Source of the DNA: Leptospira chreensis
Lineage (GTDB): Bacteria > Spirochaetota > Leptospiria > Leptospirales > Leptospiraceae
Length of the DNA: 48,098 nt
Assembly (NCBI RefSeq): GCF_016919165.1
Contig: NZ_JAFFPS010000016.1
Span: 1-48,098 of the forward strand
Reading direction: 5' to 3'
How positions within the stretch are numbered: the first letter of the stretch is position 1; every line of letters starts with the position of its first letter. Below, in pieces: positions 36,026 through 46,619 of this stretch. The notes beneath the pieces were generated by a model, which saw only the letters and a program-made list of their open reading frames with translations, was not told where the DNA came from and made no database searches. The translations under genes and the position numbers were made by a program.

Positions 36026-37408
36026 ATGAAAAACCGCAGGCTTCTATTCCTCTCCTTATTTCTATCGGCTTTTGCCCCCACGATACTTTTGTCTCAAAAT
36101 TTGAAAATGAAATCAGTGCGGATCTGGAACAGTGAAAAAGCCAATTTTGGTGGATTTGTTGATTTAGAGGTGGTGCAAGGGAAAATCATTTCTTTGAAAG
36201 AAAGTACACCCATTGTACATCCTAAGTACTTATTGCCTGGATTTTGTGATGCTTCTGTCACTTTGGGATCGAATTCTCGTGGCGGAAAAACAGGCCGCGA
36301 AGAACTTCCCACATACCTTTCGGGGTATCTCGCTGCAGGATTTAGTCATATTGAATCTGTAGGGGATCCTAATCTTTCCCACTTACAAAATGAAATCATC
36401 AAATCGAAATGGCTTTCGCCCATCCTCACCCAATCCCAAAAACCGGCTTTATATTCCGAGTTGTCTGTGGGAGAAGGTGGCCTTTACACTTCGGGTCTTA
36501 CTCTGGCCCTGGATCCCAAACGAAATCGCCACCTCCCCATTTTTTTAAAAGAAGTGGAAAACCGAGGGTTTTCGCAAACCGAACTCTATGCCAAACGAAG
36601 AGAAGGAGAAGAGAAAGGATACCTTCCTGTGGCCTATACTTTCTCGGACAAAACCAGCTGGGAAGATGCTTTGGATACAGGTTTTCCTGTGATCTTCCAT
36701 CCTATGCCGGAAGGAACCAATCTCTACCGAGCCCAAAAACGGGACTTCCGCTGGGCTCCCATGTTATCCATTTTGTATCTCCAAAGCCTAAAACAAAAAC
36801 CAGAAGATTGGAAAGAAGAGATCCAAGTTTGGTCTCGCCTCCATTCCGTCTTTGGATCTCGTTGGAAGGATGCGATCTCCACGGAACCAGATGGGGAAGA
36901 AGAGGAGGGAAACCTTACCAGTAACTCTTTTTCGGAATACCAAAAAACCTTCCAAACCGAAGTTGAAGCCAGAAGGAATCTCCTTTTTGCCAGTGGGGCC
37001 GGGCATTGGGGACTTTTCCCTGGGCAGGCTGCCATTGTAGAAGTGCGACTTTGGGAGAGTCTTTTGGCAAAACGACCTAAAGATAAAGCGGATGCTCCCG
37101 CAGGCAAACCGGGATTTTGGTCTTCGCTTTTTGGCAGTTTTTCTCCTAGTTTACGACCCACCAATGCGGATCCAGAGACCTTGCCACAGATTCGTCGGGA
37201 GATCCTCCAAACTCTGACCCTAAAGACTTGTTCCTTTATTGGTGCTGATCACGAGGGAAAGATCCGGATCGGTGGCCCTGCCCATTTTTCAGTGCATGAC
37301 GAAAATCCTTTGAAACGCGCTTCCGGAATATTTCCAATTGAATCCATGGTATTAGGAGGAAAATTGGTCTATACCCCAAAACCCACCAAGGAAGGAACCG
37401 CAAAATGA
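36026..37408 (+). CDS. Exported amidohydrolase-like protein lacking metal ligands
   Basis: The 460-residue protein has a signal peptide (RRLLFLSLFLSAFAPTILLS then Q). The rest resembles an amidohydrolase: the beta-sandwich opening VRIWNSEKANFGGFVDLEVV, then KYLLPGFCDASVTL, and the C-terminal ADHEGKIRIGGPAHFSVHDE with SMVLGGKLVYTPKPT. The HxH that binds metal after the first strand is replaced by S-V-T. The metal Asp near the end appears missing (ASGAGHWGLFPG in place of a TD motif). So it is probably not a hydrolase. The acidic insert TEPDGEEEEG is unusual. Its stop overlaps the start of the S1-domain gene by 4 bp. The substrate is unknown. Confidence 0.7.
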   Translation: MKNRRLLFLSLFLSAFAPTILLSQNLKMKSVRIWNSEKANFGGFVDLEVVQGKIISLKESTPIVHPKYLLPGFCDASVTLGSNSRGGKTGREELPTYLSGYLAAGFSHIESVGDPNLSHLQNEIIKSKWLSPILTQSQKPALYSELSVGEGGLYTSGLTLALDPKRNRHLPIFLKEVENRGFSQTELYAKRREGEEKGYLPVAYTFSDKTSWEDALDTGFPVIFHPMPEGTNLYRAQKRDFRWAPMLSILYLQSLKQKPEDWKEEIQVWSRLHSVFGSRWKDAISTEPDGEEEEGNLTSNSFSEYQKTFQTEVEARRNLLFASGAGHWGLFPGQAAIVEVRLWESLLAKRPKDKADAPAGKPGFWSSLFGSFSPSLRPTNADPETLPQIRREILQTLTLKTCSFIGADHEGKIRIGGPAHFSVHDENPLKRASGIFPIESMVLGGKLVYTPKPTKEGTAK

Positions 37409-38559
37409 AAGGCCCATCCTCAGAATTTGAACGTTTATTAGAAGAAAGTTTTAAAAAAAGACAATCCATCGAACCTGGCTCACGTCATGAAGCCAAAGTA
37501 ACAGCTGTTAAGAATGATTATGTTTTCATTCGTACTGTAGAAAATAAAATCACAGGAAATATTTCCATTGAAGAATGGAGAGAAGAAGTATCCCCTAAGG
37601 TTGGTGATTCTCTGGTTGTTTATTTTTTAAAAGAAAACTCTGGCGATTTTTATTTTACCACCTGTCTTTCTGGAGACAACCTAACAGAAGAACATATGGA
37701 GATGGCAGCGCAGTACGAAATCCCTGTACTTGGTCAAATGCTCGTCGAAGCAAATGGCGGCTGGGATGTCAAACTGGGTAGTTATTCTGCCTTTGTTCCC
37801 TTTAGCCAATTGGATGTTTCCTTAAAAGGTACAAACATTGCTGGAAAACGAATCAGATTTGTGATTTCGGAAATTGGCAAAAAACAAAACAAAATTGTTT
37901 TATCTCAGAAAAAAATTGCTGATAAAGAAAGAGAGACCAAAAAACAACTGTTACGTGAAGAGTTGAAGGCGGGAATGTTTGTTTCCTGTACAGTCAAAAG
38001 CATTCATAAGTTTGGTCTCATAGTAGACATGGATGGGTTTGATGCTTTGGTTCCGCAATCGGAAGCAACATACAAAAAGAACGCCGACCTCACAACGGAA
38101 TTTCGTGTGGGAGAATCTCTTCGTGCAAAAATCCTGACTCTGGACTGGTCCACAAACAAAATCTCTCTCAGTGTAAAAGATTTCCTAAGTGATCCATGGT
38201 CTGGAAAACTTCCTTTTAAAGAATCGGACATTGTATCTGGAACTTTAGAATCGATCAAACCATTTGGACTCTTTGTTCGGTTAGGTGATGATTTTTCCGG
38301 TCTTGTGCCAAACAAAGAAACGGGTGTACCTTCGCGAACTCCTTTAAATACGGTATTTAACCCCGGTCAAAAATTAGAAGTTTTTGTAATGGAAATCAAT
38401 CCAGAAAAAAGACAAATTGCTTTGTCTATTTCTAAAGCATCCGAAGCCAAGGATCGAATGGAATACCAAGAATATATGTCCAAGGAAGAAACTTCCGGAT
38501 CTGTCTCTAGTTTTGGACTCGCCCTTCAAAAATCTTTGGAAAAAAAGACCAAGAAGTAA
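37405..38559 (+). CDS. Ribosomal protein S1-like RNA-binding protein
   Basis: This 384-residue protein has four S1 (OB-fold) domains, at about residues 20-80, 102-168, 188-258 and 272-350. The last two are canonical: GMFVSCTVKSIHKFGLIVDM and SDIVSGTLESIKPFGLFVRL. The second is recognisable but weaker. Its size is smaller than the six-domain S1 of proteobacteria but like four-domain versions of other phyla, so it may be the real ribosomal S1 or a paralogue. The tail is basic (LEKKTKK). The ATG is coupled to the preceding amidohydrolase-like gene by ATGA. It acts in the cytoplasm on mRNA. Confidence 0.85.
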   Translation: MKGPSSEFERLLEESFKKRQSIEPGSRHEAKVTAVKNDYVFIRTVENKITGNISIEEWREEVSPKVGDSLVVYFLKENSGDFYFTTCLSGDNLTEEHMEMAAQYEIPVLGQMLVEANGGWDVKLGSYSAFVPFSQLDVSLKGTNIAGKRIRFVISEIGKKQNKIVLSQKKIADKERETKKQLLREELKAGMFVSCTVKSIHKFGLIVDMDGFDALVPQSEATYKKNADLTTEFRVGESLRAKILTLDWSTNKISLSVKDFLSDPWSGKLPFKESDIVSGTLESIKPFGLFVRLGDDFSGLVPNKETGVPSRTPLNTVFNPGQKLEVFVMEINPEKRQIALSISKASEAKDRMEYQEYMSKEETSGSVSSFGLALQKSLEKKTKK

Positions 38560-38567
38560 TTCACGAT

Positions 38568-39035
38568 TTGGAGATCGCACTTTACCGTCCCGAAATCCCA
38601 CCTAACACGGGAAACATCGCTCGCCTTTGTGTCAATGTCGGAGTCCCTCTTTCCATTGTGGGGGAGCCGTCTTTTGACCTTTCCGAAAAGGCCGTCCGGC
38701 GGGCCGGTCTTGATTATTGGAAGGATTTGGATTTAAGACGATTTGCCGATTTCGAAGAGTTTCGCGCCAAAAAAGAGGCGGAAGGAAGCCGGATTTTCCT
38801 GGTTTCTAAGTTTGGAACTAAGGTTTACTGGGATGTGGACTTTCAGGCGACGGATGTCTTTCTTTTTGGAAGGGAAACATCAGGACTTCCCGAAGAAATC
38901 CATAAGTCCTGCCCTCCAGAACATATTATTTCCTTACCTATGGCAGAGGTGAGTCGTTCTATCAATCTTTCCAATGCTGTGGCCATTGTACTTTATGAAG
39001 CACTGCGTCAAGAGAAAACACGGACTAATCCCTAA
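38568..39035 (+). CDS. trmL: tRNA (cytidine(34)-2'-O)-methyltransferase
   Basis: This 155-residue SPOUT methyltransferase modifies the wobble base of tRNA-Leu. The family pattern is complete: LYRPEIPPNTGNIARLCVNV, VRRAGLDYWKDLDLR, the SAM-binding knot strand DVFLFGRETSGLPEEI, and ISLPMAEVSRSINLSNAVAI. The start is a TTG 8 bp after the S1 gene stop, which puts the first motif at the usual distance from the N-terminus. Operon position with an S1 protein fits a role in translation. Length is normal for TrmL (about 155 residues). Confidence 0.93.
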   Translation: MEIALYRPEIPPNTGNIARLCVNVGVPLSIVGEPSFDLSEKAVRRAGLDYWKDLDLRRFADFEEFRAKKEAEGSRIFLVSKFGTKVYWDVDFQATDVFLFGRETSGLPEEIHKSCPPEHIISLPMAEVSRSINLSNAVAIVLYEALRQEKTRTNP

Positions 39036-39062
39036 AGGATAAAACAATTTACAACTCCTCCG

Positions 39063-39080
39063 TTCCCGTTGAAATGGGAA
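39063..39080 (+). promoter_or_regulatory. Hairpin sequestering the ribosome-binding site of the next gene
   Basis: TTCCCGT (39063-39069) pairs with ATGGGAA (39074-39080) around a TGAA tetraloop, with one G-T pair. The 3' arm contains GGGAA, the presumed ribosome-binding site of the ATG at 39084. Such a compact stem could lower translation and open on warming, like a simple RNA thermometer. Confidence 0.5.
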
Positions 39081-39083
39081 TAT

Positions 39084-39752
39084 ATGCCGTTCCCTCTCTC
39101 CAGAACTGAGTTAGAGAAAGAAGTGAAGACTTTGTTCTCCAATGGCCTCTCGGGGAATGTGAACGATTTTCACTCTTGGGTGTTTATGGAAACCCAGAGA
39201 AAATTCAAGGACAATCCAAATACGACTTTGGAAGTTATGACGGCTCTCCTTGAAGACTTAATCAAAGACGGAATCATCACAACAAATCCCATTGACCCAA
39301 GGGAGTATCTACTTCCCGACGCTTCTCCTATCATTCGTAAGATGGGAACCACCGAACAGTTCGTAATCCTTGGTGCACTTTCCTACAACCCGATGCAATA
39401 TGTTAGGGCGAGGTTAGATTATTTTCTGAAACGGAATGGAATCGCTGAAGAGTTACGAATGGATCTTTGTATTGCGACTGTAGAAGCAGTAGAAAACGCA
39501 GCAAAGTATGGTGACGGTGGTGGTGTGGAAGTGATTTTTAAAATCGACAAACACAATACTTTCACCATAGAAATGATCAATACTGTAAAAGACTTTAATC
39601 TAGAAGATGATATTCAGAGAGGTAAGTTTTCTTCCACAGCAACACTCATGCGTGGTATGATGGTCATGCAAAAACTTTTTGATTCCGTTGATTTAGAAAT
39701 CAGCGACAATCGAAAACAAGCTATACTGAAAGCAACTCGTAAACTAACATAG
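39084..39752 (+). CDS. RsbW-like GHKL ATPase with unknown N-terminal domain
   Basis: This 222-residue protein has a C-terminal half like RsbW/SpoIIAB anti-sigma kinases: ELRMDLCIATVEAVENAAKY (N box with Glu134 and Asn138), a short beta-hairpin, then LMRGMMVMQKLFDSVDLEI in place of the G2 box. No DxGxG motif is visible, so ATP binding is doubtful. The N-terminal ~95 residues (KEVKTLFSNGLSGNVNDFHS) are unrelated to anything I recall. A hairpin covers the ribosome-binding site. A TTG 15 bp upstream is also in frame but lies in the hairpin. It is 6 bp upstream of uvrB, so the two are probably cotranscribed. Confidence 0.7.
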   Translation: MPFPLSRTELEKEVKTLFSNGLSGNVNDFHSWVFMETQRKFKDNPNTTLEVMTALLEDLIKDGIITTNPIDPREYLLPDASPIIRKMGTTEQFVILGALSYNPMQYVRARLDYFLKRNGIAEELRMDLCIATVEAVENAAKYGDGGGVEVIFKIDKHNTFTIEMINTVKDFNLEDDIQRGKFSSTATLMRGMMVMQKLFDSVDLEISDNRKQAILKATRKLT

Positions 39753-39758
39753 GTCCCT

Positions 39759-41753
39759 ATGGCAAATTTCAAAATGGTTTCTCCTTTTAAGGCTGCCGGA
39801 GACCAGGTCGAAGCAATTGAAAATATTGCAAAGTCCTTCGGCGAAGGTAAAAATAAAATTACACTAGTTGGTGTGACTGGTTCTGGAAAAACCTTTACCA
39901 TGGCCGAGGTCATCACCCGTGTTAAAAAACCAACTCTCATTTTGTCACATAACAAAACACTGGCGGCACAGCTCTTTCGGGAGTTTAAAGACTTTTTTCC
40001 AGAAAATGCTGTAGAATACTTTGTTTCTTATTACGATTATTACCAACCAGAAGCTTATGTTCCTTCTTCCGATACATTTATTGAAAAAGATATGTCAATG
40101 AATGAGGAAATCGACAAACTTAGATTACGTGCAACATCAAGTTTACTCGAACGAGATGATGTGATCATTGTCAGTTCTGTTTCCTGTATTTATGGTTTGG
40201 GTTCTCCCGAAGACTATATGAACTCGGTAGTCATGTTGAATGTTGGGGATAAAATCGATCGGGACCAAATTATTAGAAAATTTTTACATATCCAATATGC
40301 TCGCAACGATATTGATTTTAGCCGGGGAAATTTCCGTGTTCGTGGAGATACCATTGAAATTATGCCTTCTTACCAAGAGGAAGGAATTCGGATTGAACTC
40401 TTCGGGGATGAAATTGATGGGCTTTCGAAAATTGATCCGCTGACGGGAAAGGTAAAAACCAAGTTAGACCGAGTGGTTGTTTATCCAGCAAAACACTTTA
40501 TCACCTCAGGCCCAAAAATCAAAGACGCTATCGAAAAAATTAAAGAAGAGATGGCGGAACAAAAAGAAAAATTCCTCAAACAAGGAAAACATTTAGAAGC
40601 CGAACGAATCGAATCCAGAACCAATTACGATATGGAAATGCTTGTGGAACTTGGGTATTGTAGTGGGATCGAAAATTATTCTCGCCACCTAACAGGAAGA
40701 CAGGAAGGGGAAAGGCCGGCTTGTTTACTCGACTATTTTCCCAATATGGATTTTTTACTCATCATTGACGAATCTCACGTAACTCTTCCGCAAATCGGAG
40801 GTATGTATGCCGGAGATAGGTCCAGAAAACTAACGTTAGTTGACTTTGGGTTTCGACTTCCGAGCGCTCTCGATAACAGACCTTTGAATTTTCAGGAATT
40901 CGAAACCTTAACTCCGATGACTTTGTATGTTTCTGCCACACCGGACCAAAATGAAATTAATAAAAGTGAAGCAGTCATTGAACAAATCATTCGGCCTACA
41001 GGACTACTTGATCCTGTTGTGGAAGTTCGTCCGACCACAAATCAAATCGAAGATTTATTAAACGAAATCCGACTTCGGATCGAACAAAAAGAACGAATCC
41101 TCATCACCACTCTGACAAAAAAAATGTCGGAAGATCTAACGGATTATTATAAAGAAGTGGGTTTGAAGATTGCTTACCTACATTCTGAAATTGATACCAT
41201 TGAAAGAACAGAAATCATCAGAGACTTACGCAAAGGTGTTTATGATTGTATTGTTGGGATCAATTTACTCAGAGAAGGTTTGGACCTCCCTGAGGTTTCT
41301 CTCGTTGCCATTTTGGATGCTGATAAAGAGGGTTTTCTTCGAAATTATAAATCCCTCATCCAGACCATTGGACGTGCGGCAAGGAATGTAAACGGTAAGG
41401 CCATTCTTTATGCAGACCGAATGACTGATTCGATTAAAAAAGCAATCAGCGAAACAGAGCGACGCCGTCTAATCCAGGAAGCTCACAACACAAAAATGGG
41501 GATCACACCTCAAAGTATCATTAAAGAAATCCATGACATTCTACCGCGAGAAATGGCGGAAGAAAACAGTAAAGAAGAAGCTCTCAGGGAAATGGAAAAA
41601 GAATTTACCCTGAAGAAATACAAAACCAAAGACAAGTTACGCGATGCATTGAAACGAGAAATGTTACGTTTTGCATCCGACTTGGATTTTGAAAAGGCCG
41701 CTATGTTTCGTGATAAAATGTTAGCACTAGGGCCCGATAAGATAGAATCATAA
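39759..41753 (+). CDS. uvrB: UvrABC system protein B
   Basis: This 664-residue helicase-like subunit verifies damage in nucleotide excision repair. The P-loop GVTGSGKT lies at residues 38-45. The beta-hairpin that probes DNA follows in [20 protein letters not shown]. Also seen are the Walker [21 protein letters not shown], the C-terminal helicase motif [20 protein letters not shown] with QTIGRAARN, and the UVR domain near the end ([17 protein letters not shown]). Every element is present at normal length. uvrA and uvrC are not in this window. Confidence 0.98.
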   Translation: MANFKMVSPFKAAGDQVEAIENIAKSFGEGKNKITLVGVTGSGKTFTMAEVITRVKKPTLILSHNKTLAAQLFREFKDFFPENAVEYFVSYYDYYQPEAYVPSSDTFIEKDMSMNEEIDKLRLRATSSLLERDDVIIVSSVSCIYGLGSPEDYMNSVVMLNVGDKIDRDQIIRKFLHIQYARNDIDFSRGNFRVRGDTIEIMPSYQEEGIRIELFGDEIDGLSKIDPLTGKVKTKLDRVVVYPAKHFITSGPKIKDAIEKIKEEMAEQKEKFLKQGKHLEAERIESRTNYDMEMLVELGYCSGIENYSRHLTGRQEGERPACLLDYFPNMDFLLIIDESHVTLPQIGGMYAGDRSRKLTLVDFGFRLPSALDNRPLNFQEFETLTPMTLYVSATPDQNEINKSEAVIEQIIRPTGLLDPVVEVRPTTNQIEDLLNEIRLRIEQKERILITTLTKKMSEDLTDYYKEVGLKIAYLHSEIDTIERTEIIRDLRKGVYDCIVGINLLREGLDLPEVSLVAILDADKEGFLRNYKSLIQTIGRAARNVNGKAILYADRMTDSIKKAISETERRRLIQEAHNTKMGITPQSIIKEIHDILPREMAEENSKEEALREMEKEFTLKKYKTKDKLRDALKREMLRFASDLDFEKAAMFRDKMLALGPDKIES

Positions 41754-41766
41754 GGTAGGACTCCGA

Positions 41767-44139
41767 TTGGAAACAAATGAATTTTGGGAAAACCCAACAA
41801 AATTGGCGAGATTGGAAGATTCGCTTCCGAAACAAATTTTCCTTCTCCCCATTAAGGTAAGACCTGTATTCCCAGGAATCATCACTCCATTAATTGTTCC
41901 CCCAGGTCGTTTCATTCATTCCATTGAAGAGTCATCGAAGGGTGCAGGTTTTGTGGGTCTCATTCTTTTAAAAGAAGATGAGTCGGACCTTCCTTCCGAG
42001 GATAATATTTTTCAAATAGGGGTTGTGGCTCGAATTTTAAAAAAAATCAATCTGCCTGATGGTGGGATGAATATCCTTGTGAACACCATCCAAAGATTTA
42101 AAATCAATTCGATCCATACAAAAGAACCAATACTTATTGCTAACGTAAGTTATCCGGAAGAAGAACTCGGTACAAGTAAAAATAATATCAAGGCTCTGAT
42201 GCGAACCTTACTCATTTTGACAAAGGAACTTGCGCAAAACAATCCTTTGTTTACTGAGGATATGAAACTTACGATGATGAATGTGAACGAACCAGCGAAA
42301 ATGGCTGATTTTGTTTGTTCCATTTTGAATTTAGAAAAAGAAGAATACCAATCAGTGATTGGTGCCATCCAAATCAACGATCGTTTAGAAAAAGTATTAT
42401 TATACCTTAAAAAAGAAATCGAGTTGGTGGTTTTACAGAAAAAAATCCAAGAACAAATCAACGATAAAATAGACAACCAACAACGCCAGTTTTTTCTCAG
42501 GGAACAACTAAAAGCCATCCAGCAAGAGTTAGGTGCCGGTGAAGACAAAACAGAAATCAAATACGAAAAACTTTTAGAGCGACTCAAGGCAATTCCTGTT
42601 TCTGAAGAAATCATTGTAGAAGTGGATAGGGAAATTGATAAATTCAAAAACTCCGATCCGATTTCCAGTGATTATAATGTGATCCGAAACTATTTGGATT
42701 TGGTAGATGCCCTTCCTTGGGAAAAACCTGCCGAAAAGGAAGTCAATCTGATCCATGCCAAAAAAATTCTAAACCGAGACCATCACAAACTAGAAGATGT
42801 AAAGGAAAGGATTTTAGAATTTTTAGCAGTTCATAAATTAAATCCCAAAAGCAAAGGATCGATCCTTTGTTTGGTGGGCCCTCCTGGTGTGGGGAAAACA
42901 TCCATTGCTAAGTCTGTAGCGGAAGCTTTGGGGAGAAAGTTCTACCGGTTCTCTGTTGGTGGAGTGAGGGATGAAGCAGAAATCAAAGGGCATAGACGCA
43001 CTTATATTGGAGCTATGCCTGGAAAACTCATCAGTGCCCTAAAGATCGCAAAAGAAAGAGATGCTGTGATTTTACTAGATGAAATTGATAAGATGTCCCA
43101 AGGTTACCAAGGGGATCCGCAAGCAGCCCTCCTTGAAGTTTTAGATCCAGAACAAAATTCCAATTTTCGCGATCACTATTTAGATTTACCTTTTGACTTG
43201 TCAGATGTTTTGTTCATTGCTACAGCCAACACGTTTGAACCGATCCCGCGTGTCTTACTCGATCGTATGGAAGTCATCCAACTCTCCGGTTATATCACGG
43301 AAGAAAAAGTGCAGATCTTTCAAAAGTACCTTTGGAAAAAAATCTTTGAAAAGAATGGTTTGAACCCAAATTCTTTTTCGATGAAAAAAGAAACGGTGGC
43401 CTTACTCATCAATTCTTATTCTCGTGAGTCGGGACTACGTGGACTTGAAAAAACATTCGATAAGTTAGTTCGTAAAATTGCCTTAAAACAGGTGTTAAAG
43501 GAAAAATATTCCAAAGAAATTCGAGAAAAGGATTTGGTAGATTACCTTGGCACTCCACCGTTTGTGGATGATCGTATGACCATTCCTAAGGTTCCGGGAA
43601 CGGCCCTTGGCCTTGCTTGGACCAATGCGGGTGGATCTACTCTTCTCATTGAAGCGGTTCTCATTCCTGGAAAGGGAGGAATCACTCTGACAGGGCAGAT
43701 GGGAAAAATGATGGAAGAATCAGCGACCATTGCTTTGTCTTTTGTTAAGAATTATATCAATAACGATCTTTTGTTTGATAAAAAGGCTGTCCACTTACAT
43801 GTTCCTGATGGTGCGACTCCCAAAGATGGCCCAAGCGCTGGGATTACCATGGCAACTGCGATTCTCTCCCTTGTAACCGACAAGGTCATTGCGCCGGGGT
43901 TCGGTATGACCGGTGAACTCACGTTAACTGGTGAGGTTCTTGCGATTGGGGGACTCCGTGAAAAGATCGTAGCCGCCAAACGAGTTGGTGTCAAAAAAAT
44001 CATTTTCCCGAAAGACAATGAAAGGGCATTCCAAGAAATCCCTGACTATGTCAAACGTGGGGTGACCTTCTATCCTGTAACACGTTTTGAAGAAGTGGAA
44101 AAACTTGTTTTTCCAAAATCCAAAGGTAAAAAGAAATGA
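41767..44139 (+). CDS. lon: ATP-dependent protease Lon
   Basis: The 790-residue AAA+ protease degrades misfolded and regulatory proteins. The N-terminal LAN domain (about residues 19-215) is followed by the Walker [10 protein letters not shown] and Walker [11 protein letters not shown]. The protease domain holds the catalytic Ser690 in [19 protein letters not shown] and Lys733 in [10 protein letters not shown]. The start is TTG with AGGA-like purines upstream; no ATG lies nearby in frame. The stop overlaps the ATG of the penicillin-binding protein by 4 bp. No sigma-32-like promoter is clear in the 13-bp gap from uvrB, so it is transcribed from further upstream. Confidence 0.97.
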   Translation: METNEFWENPTKLARLEDSLPKQIFLLPIKVRPVFPGIITPLIVPPGRFIHSIEESSKGAGFVGLILLKEDESDLPSEDNIFQIGVVARILKKINLPDGGMNILVNTIQRFKINSIHTKEPILIANVSYPEEELGTSKNNIKALMRTLLILTKELAQNNPLFTEDMKLTMMNVNEPAKMADFVCSILNLEKEEYQSVIGAIQINDRLEKVLLYLKKEIELVVLQKKIQEQINDKIDNQQRQFFLREQLKAIQQELGAGEDKTEIKYEKLLERLKAIPVSEEIIVEVDREIDKFKNSDPISSDYNVIRNYLDLVDALPWEKPAEKEVNLIHAKKILNRDHHKLEDVKERILEFLAVHKLNPKSKGSILCLVGPPGVGKTSIAKSVAEALGRKFYRFSVGGVRDEAEIKGHRRTYIGAMPGKLISALKIAKERDAVILLDEIDKMSQGYQGDPQAALLEVLDPEQNSNFRDHYLDLPFDLSDVLFIATANTFEPIPRVLLDRMEVIQLSGYITEEKVQIFQKYLWKKIFEKNGLNPNSFSMKKETVALLINSYSRESGLRGLEKTFDKLVRKIALKQVLKEKYSKEIREKDLVDYLGTPPFVDDRMTIPKVPGTALGLAWTNAGGSTLLIEAVLIPGKGGITLTGQMGKMMEESATIALSFVKNYINNDLLFDKKAVHLHVPDGATPKDGPSAGITMATAILSLVTDKVIAPGFGMTGELTLTGEVLAIGGLREKIVAAKRVGVKKIIFPKDNERAFQEIPDYVKRGVTFYPVTRFEEVEKLVFPKSKGKKK

Positions 44140-46619
44140 ACCAGCAACCTAGTTCCTTTGTTCTCATCTTAGAAGTATTGTATGGACACCTAACAGATCT
44201 TCTTCGTTTTTTCTGGGTACGGCGAGTCCGATTTTTCACACTCGGGCTTGTACTTGGAATCTTTTTGTCTTTTTTCTTTTTGGGTGGAGCCTATGTGGTT
44301 TGGTCAGGTGAGGAAGCTCGTGTCCATAAATCACTCGAGAAATACCGATCGGAAGTATCCAACTTTTACGATAGTTTTCAACCCAAGTCTGTCAAAATTT
44401 TAGACCGCAGTGGGAAGGTGATGGGGGAATTCTATCGTCGTAACTTCAGGCCCATCCGCACTGATAATTTAGCAAAACATAATGTGATTGTTTGGGCCGT
44501 TCTTTCTTCGGAAGATCGAGAGTTTTTTTCTCATTCTGGATTGAATTATACGGCCATTGGTCGTGCGGTTGTAACCAACTTAGTACAGTTTCGATTGTCG
44601 CAAGGTGGGTCTACCATTTCCCAGCAGTTAGCCAAACTCACGTTAAACTTAGGAAAACGAAATTTATTCAATAAACTGACAGAACTCTATTGTACATTCT
44701 ATATAGAAAGCCAATACTCTAAAGAAGAAATTTTAGCCATGTATCTAAACCAAATTTTTTTGGGTGAAGGGAATACAGGTGTGGAAGAGGCGGCAAGGTA
44801 TTATTTTCGTAAACCCGCTTCGGAGCTCAGTCCTGAAGAAGCAGCCCTTCTTGTTGGAATCATTCCCGCACCAAGTGTATACAATCCAGTTCGAAATTTA
44901 GGAATCGCTCTTTCTAGGCAAAAACGCGTGTTATATGATATGGCACGAAATCCAGAACTCCATCCTTCTGAAAAAGAAATCCCACATAAGTTTTCTGATT
45001 CGATTGAACTGAACTTAAAAAAATTTCGAACGATCTACAAAGTCAAAGAATTCAAGGACGAGGATGGAAATCCTAAATACTCTAGCGAAATTGGAAAATA
45101 CGGTGCCGATAAGGATTTCCGTGTCAATTTAGCTCCCGATTTTAATTCGGAGATTCGACGGTTTATTTTAGAACGATTTTCCAATGAAGATTTAGAAGAA
45201 CGGGGATTACTTGTTTATACTACATTGGATTTGGAAAAACAAAGACTCGCCGAAGATGCGTTACGTGTCGGTGTGGACTCAGTCAGAGCCGATTTGACAA
45301 AACAAGAATCCGAATACCAAAACAAAGGTAAGGCGGACTTAGCAGAAGTCACCAGGGCCATTTTACCCCAGCTGAGTGGATCTATGATTTCCCTTGATCC
45401 CGAAACCGGAGACGTGGAAGCCATGGTCGGTGGATATAAAATATCGAATGTATTCCGATTCAATCGTGCAGAGGATGCGAGACGCCAACCGGGATCAACA
45501 ATCAAAGCTCTTGTTTATGCACTTGCCTTTGAGAAACGGATTGTGAATCCCTCTTCCAAAATCAAAGACGAAAAATTAGACATCTCTGGTTATTCACCTA
45601 AGAACTGGTATAAGGGATATAAGGGTGATATTACTGTGAGGCAAGCCCTTGCCCAATCTGTGAATACAGTTTCTGTAAAATTATTACATGAAATTGGAAT
45701 CTCTTATTTTGTTCAAAAACTAAGTGCGATTCTTTCCATCCCAGAGGAAGAGGCCGATGCCCGGTTCCAAAGAAATTTATCTTTAGCACTTGGTTCTGGC
45801 GAACTCAGCCCTATGGAACTTTCTGTCATTTATGCCACCCTAATGAATGGGGGAAGGCGAGTCACACCAAGAAAAATTATCAAAATTACCGACTTAGATG
45901 GGAATGAATTTTATAGCACGGTTGCCAATGAGGCCGCAGAACAAATATTAGATCCTGTTGCCTGTGCCATGGCTATCAACACTTTACAATCTGTGCTTAC
46001 CGAAGAAGGCACCATGACGTTAAAGAAAAAGGAAGGAGAACCTTTTTTATATGCCGGAAAAACGGGTACGGTGCAATCTCCTAAATTAAAATCATCCAGA
46101 TGGAAGGGACTGAAAGGTGTTCGCGATGTATGGTTTGCCGGGCTCACTCCTAGAAATGTAACAGTCGTTTGGGTAGGTCATGATGAAGGAGCTCCTTTCC
46201 CCGGATCGGGATCTGGAGTCTCTGGTGGGATTTGGTACAGATACACACAAAATGTAAAATCAAAACTCGGAATGGGAAATCAACTGATTTCTAATTTTGT
46301 GGGAGACTTCGTTAAAGTGGATGTTTGTGCGGATGATGGAACCATTATGGAAACAACACCAAATTACATTTGTAAGGTGCCACTGTATGCGCAGTATTAT
46401 TATATCGGGGACTTACCTCCCAAACGTGCTGGTTTTGTAAAACAAGAACCTCCAACACAAAACTCAAACCTTAAGCCAGAATTAATCGATGATGATTCTG
46501 AAATTTCAACTTATGACGCACAAGGGAGTCGTATCCAGCCAACGGCTGTAGACTCAGTGGAATTAGAGCCACCACTTATAGAAAATCGGCGAGCGCGTTA
46601 TAACGAAGAAAATCCTTAG
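44136..46619 (+). CDS. Bifunctional class A penicillin-binding protein (PBP1a-like)
   Basis: The 827-residue enzyme makes peptidoglycan. A single membrane segment (about residues 30-54, [19 protein letters not shown]) precedes the glycosyltransferase 51 domain, which has the catalytic Glu126 in [14 protein letters not shown] and [20 protein letters not shown]. The transpeptidase domain has Ser454 in [12 protein letters not shown] (SxxK), the SVN triad in AQSVNTVSV and the KTG motif at 642-644 (YAGKTGTVQ). The C-terminal ~100 residues are acidic and proline-rich, with Cys pairs ([16 protein letters not shown]) before it. It overlaps the lon stop by 4 bp and the convergent SBP gene by 44 bp. 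Confidence 0.95.
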   Translation: MNQQPSSFVLILEVLYGHLTDLLRFFWVRRVRFFTLGLVLGIFLSFFFLGGAYVVWSGEEARVHKSLEKYRSEVSNFYDSFQPKSVKILDRSGKVMGEFYRRNFRPIRTDNLAKHNVIVWAVLSSEDREFFSHSGLNYTAIGRAVVTNLVQFRLSQGGSTISQQLAKLTLNLGKRNLFNKLTELYCTFYIESQYSKEEILAMYLNQIFLGEGNTGVEEAARYYFRKPASELSPEEAALLVGIIPAPSVYNPVRNLGIALSRQKRVLYDMARNPELHPSEKEIPHKFSDSIELNLKKFRTIYKVKEFKDEDGNPKYSSEIGKYGADKDFRVNLAPDFNSEIRRFILERFSNEDLEERGLLVYTTLDLEKQRLAEDALRVGVDSVRADLTKQESEYQNKGKADLAEVTRAILPQLSGSMISLDPETGDVEAMVGGYKISNVFRFNRAEDARRQPGSTIKALVYALAFEKRIVNPSSKIKDEKLDISGYSPKNWYKGYKGDITVRQALAQSVNTVSVKLLHEIGISYFVQKLSAILSIPEEEADARFQRNLSLALGSGELSPMELSVIYATLMNGGRRVTPRKIIKITDLDGNEFYSTVANEAAEQILDPVACAMAINTLQSVLTEEGTMTLKKKEGEPFLYAGKTGTVQSPKLKSSRWKGLKGVRDVWFAGLTPRNVTVVWVGHDEGAPFPGSGSGVSGGIWYRYTQNVKSKLGMGNQLISNFVGDFVKVDVCADDGTIMETTPNYICKVPLYAQYYYIGDLPPKRAGFVKQEPPTQNSNLKPELIDDDSEISTYDAQGSRIQPTAVDSVELEPPLIENRRARYNEENP

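Noticed and set aside
36409..36924. A 171-residue plus-strand frame inside the amidohydrolase-like gene
   Set aside because: It is out of frame with a gene that has a signal peptide and recognisable fold; its composition is rich in Arg, Pro and Ser with no domain.
42150..42647. A 165-residue minus-strand frame inside lon
   Set aside because: Antisense shadow of a fully conserved protease gene; Ser/Phe-rich with no recognisable domain.
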